Of a DNA stretch of 64,000 bases, positions 16,083 to 24,324 are shown one piece after another. Below the pieces are notes generated by a model that was not told the origin of the DNA, ran no database searches, and worked only from the letters and a program-made list of their open reading frames with translations. This DNA comes from Streptomyces anulatus (lineage in GTDB: Bacteria > Actinomycetota > Actinomycetes > Streptomycetales > Streptomycetaceae). Both the position numbers and the translations under genes were made by a program. The stretch spans positions 1 to 64,000 of the forward strand of contig NZ_BMVK01000024.1 of NCBI RefSeq assembly GCF_014650675.1. The letters are read 5' to 3'. Within the stretch, counting starts at the first letter, position 1. Each line of letters opens with the position of its first letter.

Positions 16083-17237
16083 TCAGCGCTTGACGGCGCG
16101 CAGCACCACGAACTTCGGGTCGCCCGCGACCGTGGTGCAGTTCCCGAAGATCCGGCGCAGGTGGGTGTGGTACGAGAGGTGCCGGTTGCCCACGACCCAG
16201 AGTTCGCCGCCCTGGCGCAGGGCGGTCCGCGCACCGGTGAACATCGTGCGGGCCGTCGCGTCGGTGGTCGCCATGTGGGAGTGGAAGGGCGGGTTGTTCA
16301 GCACCAGGTCCACGCTGCCCGGGTCGAGGCCGTCGAGACCGTCGCCGACCAGGAAGTCGGCCTTCGCACCGGCCGGCGCGCCGGCCCGGAAGGTCTCCTC
16401 GGCGGAGGCGACCGCCCCGTAGGACTCGTCGACGAAGGTGAGGTGCGCTTCGGGGTTGGAGACGGCGGCGGAGAGCCCGAGGACCCCGTTGCCGCATCCC
16501 AGGTCGACGACGCGGACGGCCCCGCCGCGGCTGGGCAGGTGCTTCAGGAAGAAGCGGGTGCCGATGTCGAGGCGCTCCGCGCAGAAGATCCCCGCGTGGT
16601 TGACGGTGGTCAGGCCGGCGACCGGGCCCACGTCGGCGGGCAGCTCGTAGCGGTACGGCCACGGGCTCGGCGTACGCGGCAGAGCGGGGTCGGGGGTGCA
16701 GAAGATGAGCCGTGCCTTGCGCACCGCGAGGGAGGTGCGGGTCGGACCGATGATCCGCTCGAAGAGCTTGAGCGTGGAGGTGTGGATCTCCTTGACCATG
16801 CCGGTGCCGATGACCACGGTGCCGGCGTGGACGGCGGGGGCGATCCGGTGGAGCTGGTCCTCCAGGAACGCCAGGGACTTGGGCACCCGGACGATCAGGA
16901 CGTCGATCCGGTCCGGCGGGGTGTCGCGCGAGGACAGCAGCCGGACCGCGTCCTGGTCGAGACCGTTCCGGGCGAGGTTGGCGAGGGTCGCCCGCCGGGC
17001 CAGGTAGGAGTCGCTGATCTGGACGGGCCGGTGTGCGGCCAGCGCGGTGGCGAGCGCTCCCCACCGGTCCCCCACGACCGCGACCGTCCCCGAGAGGTCG
17101 ACCGGGCCCGTCTCGGGGTCCGTCAGCTGCCGGAGCAGGTATTCGTCGGCGGCGTCCCACGCCCGGAAGGGGTCGCGCGGGTGCTCGGGGAAGCGGGCGA
17201 GCTCGAAAGCGCCCTGTGAGGTCGTCAAACGGTTCAT
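16083..17237 (-). CDS. RsmC/RlmG-type rRNA guanine-N2 methyltransferase
   Basis: A 384-residue class I SAM methyltransferase of the RsmC/RlmG group, which methylates guanine N2 in ribosomal RNA. Residues about 1-190 form the degenerate N-terminal methyltransferase-like domain. The C-terminal domain has the SAM-binding VVDLGCGNGVLGL, the acidic loop LTFVDESYGAV and the catalytic VLNNPPFHS motif. The ATG start with MNRLTTSQGAFELARFPEHP is typical of actinobacterial members. Which rRNA position it modifies cannot be said. Confidence 0.88.
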   Translation of the reverse strand: MNRLTTSQGAFELARFPEHPRDPFRAWDAADEYLLRQLTDPETGPVDLSGTVAVVGDRWGALATALAAHRPVQISDSYLARRATLANLARNGLDQDAVRLLSSRDTPPDRIDVLIVRVPKSLAFLEDQLHRIAPAVHAGTVVIGTGMVKEIHTSTLKLFERIIGPTRTSLAVRKARLIFCTPDPALPRTPSPWPYRYELPADVGPVAGLTTVNHAGIFCAERLDIGTRFFLKHLPSRGGAVRVVDLGCGNGVLGLSAAVSNPEAHLTFVDESYGAVASAEETFRAGAPAGAKADFLVGDGLDGLDPGSVDLVLNNPPFHSHMATTDATARTMFTGARTALRQGGELWVVGNRHLSYHTHLRRIFGNCTTVAGDPKFVVLRAVKR

Positions 17238-17365
17238 ATGTCACTCAGGCTAGCCGAGGGAGCCGGGTGCGCCCCACACGCTCCCCGGCTCCCCGGCCGC
17301 TCCACCTCGGCGTACGGCTCCGCGCACCCGCCCACCGGGTGTGCCCGCGGGCCGCGCCGGGGCCG

Positions 17366-17578
17366 TCAGGGCAGTTGTTTGTCGATGGCCGACCGCCCCT
17401 CGGCGGCCAGCTTGCGCCGTGCCCATTCCAGGGTCTCCGGCGTCAGGTCCCGCCCGGAGGCGAGCACCAGGTCCTCGGCGCTCGGCCGGTCGCTCGCGCC
17501 CGTGTGCAGGAGTCGGTCGGGCGTGATGCCCTCCGGCCCGGACACGGCCGCGGATACGGATTCGGGCTCTTCGCTCAT
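17366..17578 (-). CDS. small acidic conserved hypothetical protein
   Basis: A 70-residue protein starting at the ATG at 17578, just behind a GAGGAGG site. The N-terminal 20 residues are acidic and probably disordered. The rest (TPETLEWARRKLAAEGRSAI) is predicted helical. No family with known function is recognised. It is divergent from the GH25 gene, with about 150 bp between them. Confidence 0.6.
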   Translation of the reverse strand: MSEEPESVSAAVSGPEGITPDRLLHTGASDRPSAEDLVLASGRDLTPETLEWARRKLAAEGRSAIDKQLP

Positions 17579-17730
17579 GCCGCCTCCTCGTCCTTGCGGC
17601 AATTCTCGCCCCCAGCGGACCCGGCCGCATCCGAGGAGCCCGCGCACGCCTACCCGGGAGGGTGAATCAGCCCTTGGGGGGCCTGGGGAGTGGGCAGGAG
17701 AGGGAGGTCGTTGCCCCATTCTCCGAGGCG

Positions 17731-18291
17731 GTGCCCATGCTCCACGGTGTCGACGTCAGCGCCTATCAGCCCTCCTACGACACGGACGGACTCGACTTCG
17801 TCCTCATCAAGTCCACCGAAGGCCGCACCTATGTCAATCCGCGTCTGGACGCGCAGGTGAAAAGGGCCAGGGACGCCGAGTGCGTCGTCGGCTTCTACCA
17901 CTTCCTCTGGCCGGGGGACGTGGCGGACCAGGTGGCGTACTTCCTGAGCAAGACCCCCGAGAAGGCGGGCGATCTGCTCGCGGTCGACTGGGAACAGACC
18001 GGCGGCGGGACGCGGGCGAGCAACGCGGACAAGGACCGGTTCATCCGGGCGGTGAAGCGGGAACGGCCCGACCACCGGGTCCTGTTGTACTGCAACCGCT
18101 CCTTCTGGCTCAACCACGACACCACCGACTACGCGGGCGACGGGCTGTGGATCGCCGACTACGTCGCCGCGGGCAGGCCCCGCATCGAGGCGGCCTGGCG
18201 GATCCATCAGTTCACCGACGATCCCCTCGACCGGAACGTGGCCGACTTCGACTCGGTCCGGGACCTGCGCGACTGGGCGGCCGGCCGGTAG
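17731..18291 (+). CDS. GH25-family lysozyme-like hydrolase without signal peptide
   Basis: A glycoside hydrolase 25 domain of about 187 residues. GH25 N-acetylmuramidases cleave peptidoglycan. The sheet-end motifs are present: HGVDVSAYQ with the first aspartate, VLIKSTEGRTYVNP, VGFYHFLWPG, the catalytic pair in LLAVDWEQT, and LWIADY. A GTG at 17731 or the ATG at 17737 is the start; the frame is open further upstream, but those codons look non-coding. No secretion signal is seen, which is odd for a wall hydrolase, so a missed upstream start or non-classical release is possible. Confidence 0.78.
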   Translation: MPMLHGVDVSAYQPSYDTDGLDFVLIKSTEGRTYVNPRLDAQVKRARDAECVVGFYHFLWPGDVADQVAYFLSKTPEKAGDLLAVDWEQTGGGTRASNADKDRFIRAVKRERPDHRVLLYCNRSFWLNHDTTDYAGDGLWIADYVAAGRPRIEAAWRIHQFTDDPLDRNVADFDSVRDLRDWAAGR

Positions 18292-18543
18292 GGACGGAGC
18301 ACCCCGTACACCCCGCAGAACCCGTACGCCCCCGGAGCCCCTGGGACACCGGGGCGTACGGCGTCCCCGACGGCTTCCGGCAAGCCTATTCTTGACCTGC
18401 ACATGATAGGTACACAGTGTTCACACGTGGGGCACGGTGCGTGTGGAAGGCTCCCGCCTGACCACCTACCGCACGGCCGCCGGGCGAGCACCCCCACCCA
18501 GGGTCCTCGTCGCGACGCCCGCGTTCCGGAGAGGACACCCCAC

Positions 18544-19362
18544 ATGTCCCGTCGTCACTCGTTCTACGCGCGTCCACTGCTCGCCGCGGTGGCAGCCGTC
18601 ACCGTGCTCGCCGGCACCGCTGCCGCGGCCCCGTCGGACGCCTCGCCCGGTCGTTACACCGCCACGTCGGCGGCCCTCGACGACACCTACTACCAGGACG
18701 CGCTCGGCAAGACCGGCGCCGAGCTGAAGTCCGCCCTGAACACCATCATCAGCGACCAGACCAAGCTCTCCTACAGCCAGGTGTGGGACGCCCTCAAGGC
18801 CACCGACGAGGATCCCGCCAACTCCTCCAACGTCATCCTGCTGTACACCGGGCGCTCCCAGTCCAAGAACGACAACGGCGGCAGCTCGGGCCAGTGGAAC
18901 CGGGAGCATGTCTGGGCCAAGTCGCACGGCGACTTCGGCACGGCGACGGGTCCGGGCACCGACGTCCACCATCTGCGGCCCACCGACGTCAAGGTCAACT
19001 CCACGCGCGGGAACAAGGACTTCGACAACGGCGGGAGCGAACTGAGCGACGCGCCGGGCAACTTCACCGACGGCGACTCCTTCGAGCCGCGCGACGAGGT
19101 CAAGGGCGACGTCGCCCGCATGATCCTCTACATGGCGGTGCGCTACGAGGGCAACGACTCCTTCGCCGACCTCGAACCCAACGACCATGTGAACAACGGG
19201 TCCGCGCCGAAGATGGGCCGGCTGTCGGTCCTGAAGCAGTGGAGCCAGGAAGACCCGCCGGACACCTTCGAGAAGCGCCGCAACGACGTCATATTCGAGC
19301 AGTTCCAGCACAACCGGAACCCGTTCATCGACCACCCCGAGTGGGTCACCGCCATCTGGTAG
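18544..19362 (+). CDS. secreted endonuclease I family nuclease
   Basis: A 272-residue secreted nuclease. Residues 1-29 are a signal peptide with an arginine-rich start, a hydrophobic core and a likely cut after GTAAAA. The mature part shows endonuclease I (EndA/NucM, beta-beta-alpha metal) features: LLYTGRSQ, the WNREHVWAKSHGDFG segment and the DVHHLRPTD motif carrying the catalytic histidine, then a final FQHNRNPFIDHPEWV. Such enzymes degrade extracellular DNA for nutrient scavenging. The ATG is preceded by GGAGAGG. The 252 bp upstream shows no gene. Confidence 0.88.
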   Translation: MSRRHSFYARPLLAAVAAVTVLAGTAAAAPSDASPGRYTATSAALDDTYYQDALGKTGAELKSALNTIISDQTKLSYSQVWDALKATDEDPANSSNVILLYTGRSQSKNDNGGSSGQWNREHVWAKSHGDFGTATGPGTDVHHLRPTDVKVNSTRGNKDFDNGGSELSDAPGNFTDGDSFEPRDEVKGDVARMILYMAVRYEGNDSFADLEPNDHVNNGSAPKMGRLSVLKQWSQEDPPDTFEKRRNDVIFEQFQHNRNPFIDHPEWVTAIW

Positions 19363-19378
19363 ACCCGGCGGTCCCGGC

Positions 19379-20728
19379 TCAGCCCTCCCCGGCCAGGGCC
19401 TGCGCGCAGCCTTCGACGGCGCCCTCACGGGTGGCGTAGCGCGGCAGGTCCTGGCCGGTCCGTTCCCGTACGAGGTCGGACGGGCCCAGCAGATCGTTCG
19501 GATCGACGACCGCCGCGCGCCGCCCGTCGCCGGCGAGCCGGGCGAGCCCGGTGTGCAGCATCGCCAGGGCCACGGAGTCGACGGACGTGACGTCGTGCAG
19601 GTCGAGCACCACCGAGCCCCCGTCCGGCCCGGACTCGTCCAGGGCGTACAGCACGCGCTCCGCGGCCGTGAAGTCGATGGACCCCTGGGCGACGACGACG
19701 CCGACCTGTTCGTGGAGGACCCGTTCGTGCCCGGACGAGGGCGCCGACGGCAGGTCGTCCGCGGTGGTGACGAGGGTGACGGTGGAGCCGGGGAGCGCGG
19801 GGTTGAGCATGAGGTGGAGCCCGTAGCGGTCCGACATCGCCTCCAGTGCGGCGTGGCCGCGTACCGATCCGCCGGTGGCGTCCAGCGGCGGGCTGTACGT
19901 CGCCACCCCGAAGCGGGCGGGGCCCACCGCGATGAGGCCGCCGGACACCCCGCTCTTGGCGGGAAGACCGACACGCAGCAGCCATTCGCCGGAGCCGTCG
20001 TACATGCCGCAGGTCGCCATGACCGCGAGGACTCGGGCGGCGACCTCGGCGGAGACGACCCTCTCGCGGGTCACCGGGTTCACGCCGCCGTAGGCGAGGG
20101 TCGCGGCCATCGTGGCGAGGTCGACGGCGGTGACGCGGATCGCGCACTGGCGGAAGTAGCGGTCGACCGCCAGGACCGGGTCGACGGGCATGGTGCCGGT
20201 GGAGCGGATCAGGTACGCCAGCGCGCGGTTGCGGTCGCCGGTCACCGACTCGGAGCTGAACACCTCTTCGTCGACGTCCAGTTCACGCCCGGCGAAACAG
20301 CCGAGGCAGTGCAGGATCCGGTCGAAGGCGGGTTCGTCCGGGGTGTCGGGGATCAGGGCGGTGGTGACGATCGCACCGGCGTTGACCATGGCGTTGGCGG
20401 GCCTGCCCGTGCCGGGTTCGAGGCTGATGGCGTTGAACGCCTCGCCGCTCGGCTCGGCACCGACCCAGCGGCTCACCTCGTCGAGCCCGAGCAGGGAGAG
20501 CGCGAGGGCGTAGATGAACGGTTTGGAGACCGACTGGAGGGTGAAGGGGACCTCGGCCTCGCCCGCGATGTAGCGGTGTCCGTCCATGCTCACCAGCGCG
20601 AGACCGAAGGCGTCCGGGTCCGCGAGGGCCAGCTGGGGGATGTAGTCGGCCGGCTTCCCGTCCCGTACGCCGATGAACCGGTCGCGCAGATTCTGGAGGG
20701 AGTCGGACACCGCGTCGGCGGCGCTCAT
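19379..20728 (-). CDS. glsA: glutaminase A with C-terminal STAS domain
   Basis: Glutaminase (glutamine to glutamate plus ammonia), 449 residues. Residues 1-300 are the serine-dependent beta-lactamase-like glutaminase fold with the S66-x-x-K69 catalytic pair in SVSK, NAMVNAGAI and GVSGGLIAVGPARFG. Residues about 340-435 are a STAS domain (VVLDLHDVTSVDSVALAML), a fusion known in some bacterial glutaminases and perhaps a regulatory or oligomerisation module. It converges with the nuclease gene, 16 bases away. The ATG is at 20728. Confidence 0.93.
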   Translation of the reverse strand: MSAADAVSDSLQNLRDRFIGVRDGKPADYIPQLALADPDAFGLALVSMDGHRYIAGEAEVPFTLQSVSKPFIYALALSLLGLDEVSRWVGAEPSGEAFNAISLEPGTGRPANAMVNAGAIVTTALIPDTPDEPAFDRILHCLGCFAGRELDVDEEVFSSESVTGDRNRALAYLIRSTGTMPVDPVLAVDRYFRQCAIRVTAVDLATMAATLAYGGVNPVTRERVVSAEVAARVLAVMATCGMYDGSGEWLLRVGLPAKSGVSGGLIAVGPARFGVATYSPPLDATGGSVRGHAALEAMSDRYGLHLMLNPALPGSTVTLVTTADDLPSAPSSGHERVLHEQVGVVVAQGSIDFTAAERVLYALDESGPDGGSVVLDLHDVTSVDSVALAMLHTGLARLAGDGRRAAVVDPNDLLGPSDLVRERTGQDLPRYATREGAVEGCAQALAGEG

Positions 20729-20740
20729 GGACCGCGCCCC

Positions 20741-21304
20741 TCAGCCGCGCTCGGCCTGGGCGACCCGGGGGAAGGTCTTGACCCCGGCGGCCTTGCGGCT
20801 GTTGGCCTGGGCGGTGACCGTGCGGCCCGGCGGGGCGTCCTCGACGCCGACGACGACGGTGTCGAGGACCTTGTCCTCGGCGTCGACGAACTCCACCTTC
20901 ACGGCGAAGAACGTGGGCTCGTCGGTGGGGTTGGTGACCCGGACGAGCGCGCTGCGGACCTCCTCGGACGCGGTGAGCGGCAGCCCGTTGACCGAGACGT
21001 CGCCGACGGCGTTGCCCCGGCCCTCGACCTCCTCCAGCCGCTTGGCCGCCTCCTGCCGTACGCGTTCGGACTCGGCGGACACCGAGGCGGCGAAGCTCCG
21101 CTGGGTGCGCGGGCTCGGCGCCTCGGACGGCGATTCCTCCGGCTCGGGCGTGAGGGTGTGGACGCCCTGGTCGGTGCCTTCGCTGCTGGTGTCGGAGTCG
21201 CAGGCCGCCACGCCGGCGAACAGCAGCGCTGCCGCGGCGAGGGGCGCCAGGGTGCGGGCGGCGCGGCGGCCGCGCGCCCCGCGCACAGGGAGGTTCGTCT
21301 TCAC
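20741..21304 (-). CDS. lipoprotein of unknown function
   Basis: A 187-residue predicted lipoprotein. The GTG at 21304 gives a basic N-terminus, a hydrophobic segment and the lipobox AGVAAC, followed by an acidic serine/threonine-rich linker. The C-terminal domain (about 90-187) has LVRVTNPTDEPTFFAVKVEF and TVVVGVEDAPPGRTVTAQ, which reads as a beta-sandwich like the FxLYD-type extracellular domains. It ends 12 bases before the glutaminase start and is probably co-transcribed with it. Confidence 0.72.
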   Translation of the reverse strand: MKTNLPVRGARGRRAARTLAPLAAAALLFAGVAACDSDTSSEGTDQGVHTLTPEPEESPSEAPSPRTQRSFAASVSAESERVRQEAAKRLEEVEGRGNAVGDVSVNGLPLTASEEVRSALVRVTNPTDEPTFFAVKVEFVDAEDKVLDTVVVGVEDAPPGRTVTAQANSRKAAGVKTFPRVAQAERG

Positions 21305-21362
21305 GGGCGGTCCGTCCAATCCAGGAGAGGGAATGCGAGCGAGGTGAAGGACTGCGCGCGGG

Positions 21363-21857
21363 TCACACCGTCTCGTCGCCGAAGATGTCGCGGAGCTTCG
21401 CCTCGCGCTCGGTGTCGAGGTTGCTGTGGAGCAGCTCGGCGCCGTCGCCGGGCAGCTGTGCGCCGATCCGCTCGGGCACCTCGTTCATGGTCAGCAGGAA
21501 CAGGGCCGAGGTTCCGGGCGTCACCTTCTCCTTGACCTCGGCGATGAAGTCGTCGTCGATGCCGACGTCCGCGAGCTTCCCGCCGAGCGCCCCGGCGGCC
21601 GCTCCGATGGCCGCGCCCAGCAGCGGCATGAGGAAGATCAGGCCGAAGAGCATGCCCCAGAAGGTTCCGCTGAGGGCCCCGGCGCCGACGAGGTTCAGCA
21701 GCTGCTTCGTGCGCGGCTTGGCCCGGTCGGCGGGCCAGCTGACCACCGCCGCGTCGAGGATCTTGATCAGCCCTTCCTTCTGAAGGGATTTCAGCGCCTC
21801 CTCGACGCTCTCCGCGCCTTCGGCCGTCCGGAACTTCCACACGGTGAGCGTGGACAT
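21363..21857 (-). CDS. DUF1269 family membrane-associated protein
   Basis: A 164-residue protein of the DUF1269 family. It opens with a ferredoxin-like region (MSTLTVWKFRTAEGAESVEE). A glycine-rich hydrophobic hairpin at about 55-95 (GLIFLMPLLGAAIGAAAGAL) follows, then an alpha/beta half with SALFLLTMNEVPERI. Family members are found in stress and membrane contexts without an assigned biochemical role. It heads a leftward set with the lipoprotein and glutaminase and is divergent from the baeRF gene. Confidence 0.83.
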   Translation of the reverse strand: MSTLTVWKFRTAEGAESVEEALKSLQKEGLIKILDAAVVSWPADRAKPRTKQLLNLVGAGALSGTFWGMLFGLIFLMPLLGAAIGAAAGALGGKLADVGIDDDFIAEVKEKVTPGTSALFLLTMNEVPERIGAQLPGDGAELLHSNLDTEREAKLRDIFGDETV

Positions 21858-21911
21858 CGCGCAGCCTCCCGCACTCCAAGGGCAACAACTCGCTCATATT
21901 AGGATCAAAAG

Positions 21912-21947
21912 GTATGAATTGACTCGTCGAAGCATCCGCTTCATACG
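21912..21947 (+). promoter_or_regulatory. predicted promoter with overlapping dyad for the baeRF gene
   Basis: TTGACT at 21919-21924 and CATACG at 21942-21947 are separated by 17 bp, a good vegetative-sigma spacing, and lie 30 bp upstream of the ATG at 21977. A dyad GTATGAA/TTCATAC (21912-21918 and 21940-21946) brackets the promoter and could be an operator. The prediction is from inspection only. Confidence 0.4.
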
Positions 21948-21976
21948 GGAGCGGGTTCGAGCCCTGGGAGGGAACG

Positions 21977-23092
21977 ATGGATACGGACGCCCTGACCGCC
22001 GACCTGTTGCGGGAGCTGCGGGCGACCCGGCCCTATCCGGCCCTGTCCCTGACCATGCCGACCCACCGCAAGGCCCCCGACAACGCCCAGGACCCGGTCC
22101 GCCTGCGGAACCTGGTGGCCGAGGCCGGACACCGCCTCGACGCCGACCCCCAGGTCAGCCGCGAGGTCCGGGCCGCCCTCGTGGACCAGTTGGAGCGGGC
22201 GGCGGCCGAGGTGGACCCGCGCGGGGCGATGGACTCCCTGGTACTCCTCGCCACCACCGACGAGTACTGGATCTGGCAGCTTCCGCGGAGCGCGCCCGAA
22301 CGGGTGGTGCTCAGCGACACCTACCTCACCCGCAACCTCGTCGCGGCCAAGGCCCAGACCCGGCCGTTCCGGGTGCTGACGGTCGCCGCCGACCACGCCA
22401 CGCTGTGGATCGGCACGGGCGACGGCATCCGTTCCGAGGAGGTGGACGGCTTCCCGCTGACCGCGCCGAAGGAACCGCCGAACCCGCAGCGCGAGGAACG
22501 GATCGGGGACACCCCGAGCACCTTCAGCGACGAGGAGACGCGGAACTTCTTCCGTACGGTCGACGAAAAGCTGCGCGCGGTGCTCGCCGACGACCCCCGC
22601 CCGCTGTATCTGATGGGCCTCGCCCCCGCTCTCGCCCTGCTGGACGAGGTCGGCGAGAGTTCCGGGTCCGCCGTCGGCCGGGTCACCAAGGGCGCGCCGG
22701 CCGACCTGTCCCCCGCCGAGGTCCTGAAAGAGCTGCGGCCCGCCCTCGACGAAGGTGCTCGCCGGGCGGCGGCGGAGGTGGAGACCCGGCTCGACAACGC
22801 CCGCAGCGCCCACTCCTTCGCCGGTGGGCTCGACGAGGTGTGGGCCGCCGTCCGTGAGGGCCGGGCGGGTCTGATCGCGGTGGAGGAGCACTTCCAGGCT
22901 GCCGTTCAGGTGACCGACGAGCACCTGGAGCCGGCGCCCGAGGGAAGCACGCAGAGCGCGGACGGCCGGATCCGCGAGGACATCGTCGACGAACTGGTCG
23001 AAGCGGCGCTGGACAGCGGCGCCGACGTGGTCTTCGTCGAGGACGACTCGCTGGCGGAGCACGGCCGGATCGCGGCGGCGCTGCGCTACTGA
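21977..23092 (+). CDS. baeRF-family protein (eRF1 domain 1/2-like)
   Basis: A 371-residue protein of the bacterial archaeo-eukaryotic release factor (baeRF) group, related to Pelota/eRF1 and proposed to act on ribosomes. Recognisable parts are the N-terminal LRATRPYPALSLTMPTHR, the central WIGTGDGIRSEEVDGFPL strand region and the C-terminal LVEAALDSGADVVFVEDDSL ending GRIAAALRY. A GGGAGGGAACG ribosome site precedes the ATG. The last 46 bases of the gene lie in the first copy of a 99-bp tandem duplication. Confidence 0.8.
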   Translation: MDTDALTADLLRELRATRPYPALSLTMPTHRKAPDNAQDPVRLRNLVAEAGHRLDADPQVSREVRAALVDQLERAAAEVDPRGAMDSLVLLATTDEYWIWQLPRSAPERVVLSDTYLTRNLVAAKAQTRPFRVLTVAADHATLWIGTGDGIRSEEVDGFPLTAPKEPPNPQREERIGDTPSTFSDEETRNFFRTVDEKLRAVLADDPRPLYLMGLAPALALLDEVGESSGSAVGRVTKGAPADLSPAEVLKELRPALDEGARRAAAEVETRLDNARSAHSFAGGLDEVWAAVREGRAGLIAVEEHFQAAVQVTDEHLEPAPEGSTQSADGRIREDIVDELVEAALDSGADVVFVEDDSLAEHGRIAAALRY

Positions 23093-23245
23093 CCGAAGCG
23101 TCCGGTGGGGCCCTCCGCCGTCAGCCCAGGCGGCGGACCGGCTGCGCTCGCTGGCGGAGCACGGCCGGATCGCGGCGGCGCTGCGCTACTGACCGAAGCG
23201 TCCGGTGGGGCCCTCCGCCGTCAGCCCAGGCGGCGGACCGGCTGC
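23047..23245. repeat. 99-bp tandem duplication across two convergent gene ends
   Basis: Bases 23047-23145 and 23147-23245 are identical with period 100. Copy 1 contains the true end of the baeRF gene (stop at 23090-23092). Copy 2 contains the true end of the minus-strand dehydrogenase (stop at 23221-23223). Each copy also carries an orphan duplicate of the other gene's tail, so neither protein is altered. The lack of any mismatch says the event is very recent, or is an assembly artefact. Confidence 0.92.
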
Positions 23246-24180
23246 CCGTCGAGGAAGGCCCTGATGTTCTCCACGGCCTGGCCGTAGTAGGTCTCGTAGT
23301 TGGCGCGCGACACATAACCCAGGTGCGGGGTGGCGAGCAGGCGCGGGGCCGTGCGCACCGGGTGGCCGGCCGGGAGCGGCTCGATGTCGAACACGTCGGT
23401 CGCGGCCCCGGCCATGGCGCCGGCGCGCAGGGCGGCGAGCAGGGCGTCCGTGTCGACGATGGCCGCCCGGGAGGTGTTGACCAGGTACGCGGTCGGGCGC
23501 ATCAGGGCGAGTTCGGCCGCGCCGATCAGACCCCGGGTCCGGTCCCCGAGCGCGAGGTGGACGGAGACGAAGTCGCTGGAGGCCAGCAGGTCCTCCTTGG
23601 ACGCGGCCAGCGTCGCCCCCACCTCGTCGGTACGTTCCTTCGTGAGGTTCTGGCTCCACGCGAGGACGTCCATGCCGAAGGCCCGGCCCACCTGCGCCAC
23701 CCGGCCGCCGATCTTCCCGAGTCCCAGCAGCCCGAGCGTCCGCCCGTGCAGATCGGCGCCGAGGGTGGACTGCCAGGGGCCGTCCGTGCGCAGGGCCTCC
23801 GCCTCGGGAACGATCCCGCGCGCCAGGCCGAGGAGCAGCGCCCAGGTCAGCTCGACGGGCGGGGTGGAGGAGCTGGCGGTGCCGCAGACGGTGACGCCGT
23901 GCCGCTTCGCGGCGTCGAAGTCGATGACGGAGTTGCGCATACCGGAGGCGACGAGCAGCCGCAGCCGGGGCAGCCGGGCGAACAGGTCCGCCGGGAAGGG
24001 CACCCTTTCGCGCAGGGTGACCACGATGTCGAAGCCGGCGAGGGCGGCGGCCGCTTCGTCCTCGGTGGCGAGGTGCTCGGTGAACGACACGACCTCGACG
24101 TCGGCGGTCACGGGCGACCAGTCGACGACGGTGGTGGCGACGGACTGGAAGTCGTCGATCACGGCACAGCGCAGCTTCAT
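23221..24180 (-). CDS. D-2-hydroxyacid dehydrogenase family protein
   Basis: A 319-residue NAD(P)-dependent D-2-hydroxyacid dehydrogenase. The Rossmann motif is LGLLGLGKIGGRVAQVGRAF, with LASGMRNSVIDFDAAKRHGV before it. The catalytic arginine is in LVNTSRAAIVD and the histidine in LATPHLGYVS. The ATG at 24180 follows GGAGAGG; the longer frame to 24216 is not needed. The substrate is not evident. Its last 25 bases lie in copy 2 of the 99-bp duplication. Confidence 0.87.
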   Translation of the reverse strand: MKLRCAVIDDFQSVATTVVDWSPVTADVEVVSFTEHLATEDEAAAALAGFDIVVTLRERVPFPADLFARLPRLRLLVASGMRNSVIDFDAAKRHGVTVCGTASSSTPPVELTWALLLGLARGIVPEAEALRTDGPWQSTLGADLHGRTLGLLGLGKIGGRVAQVGRAFGMDVLAWSQNLTKERTDEVGATLAASKEDLLASSDFVSVHLALGDRTRGLIGAAELALMRPTAYLVNTSRAAIVDTDALLAALRAGAMAGAATDVFDIEPLPAGHPVRTAPRLLATPHLGYVSRANYETYYGQAVENIRAFLDGQPVRRLG

Positions 24181-24324
24181 GGCGGCCTCTCCGGTGGGTC
24201 TCGGGTCGCCGCCCATGATCGCTCATCGGCCGGCCCGGGGGGACGGCGGCCGGTGAGTGACCCTGTCGGTGGGAGGTCGGGCCGGACGGCTCCGCCGGGT
24301 GACGGCGCGCGGGCGGGGCTGCTG

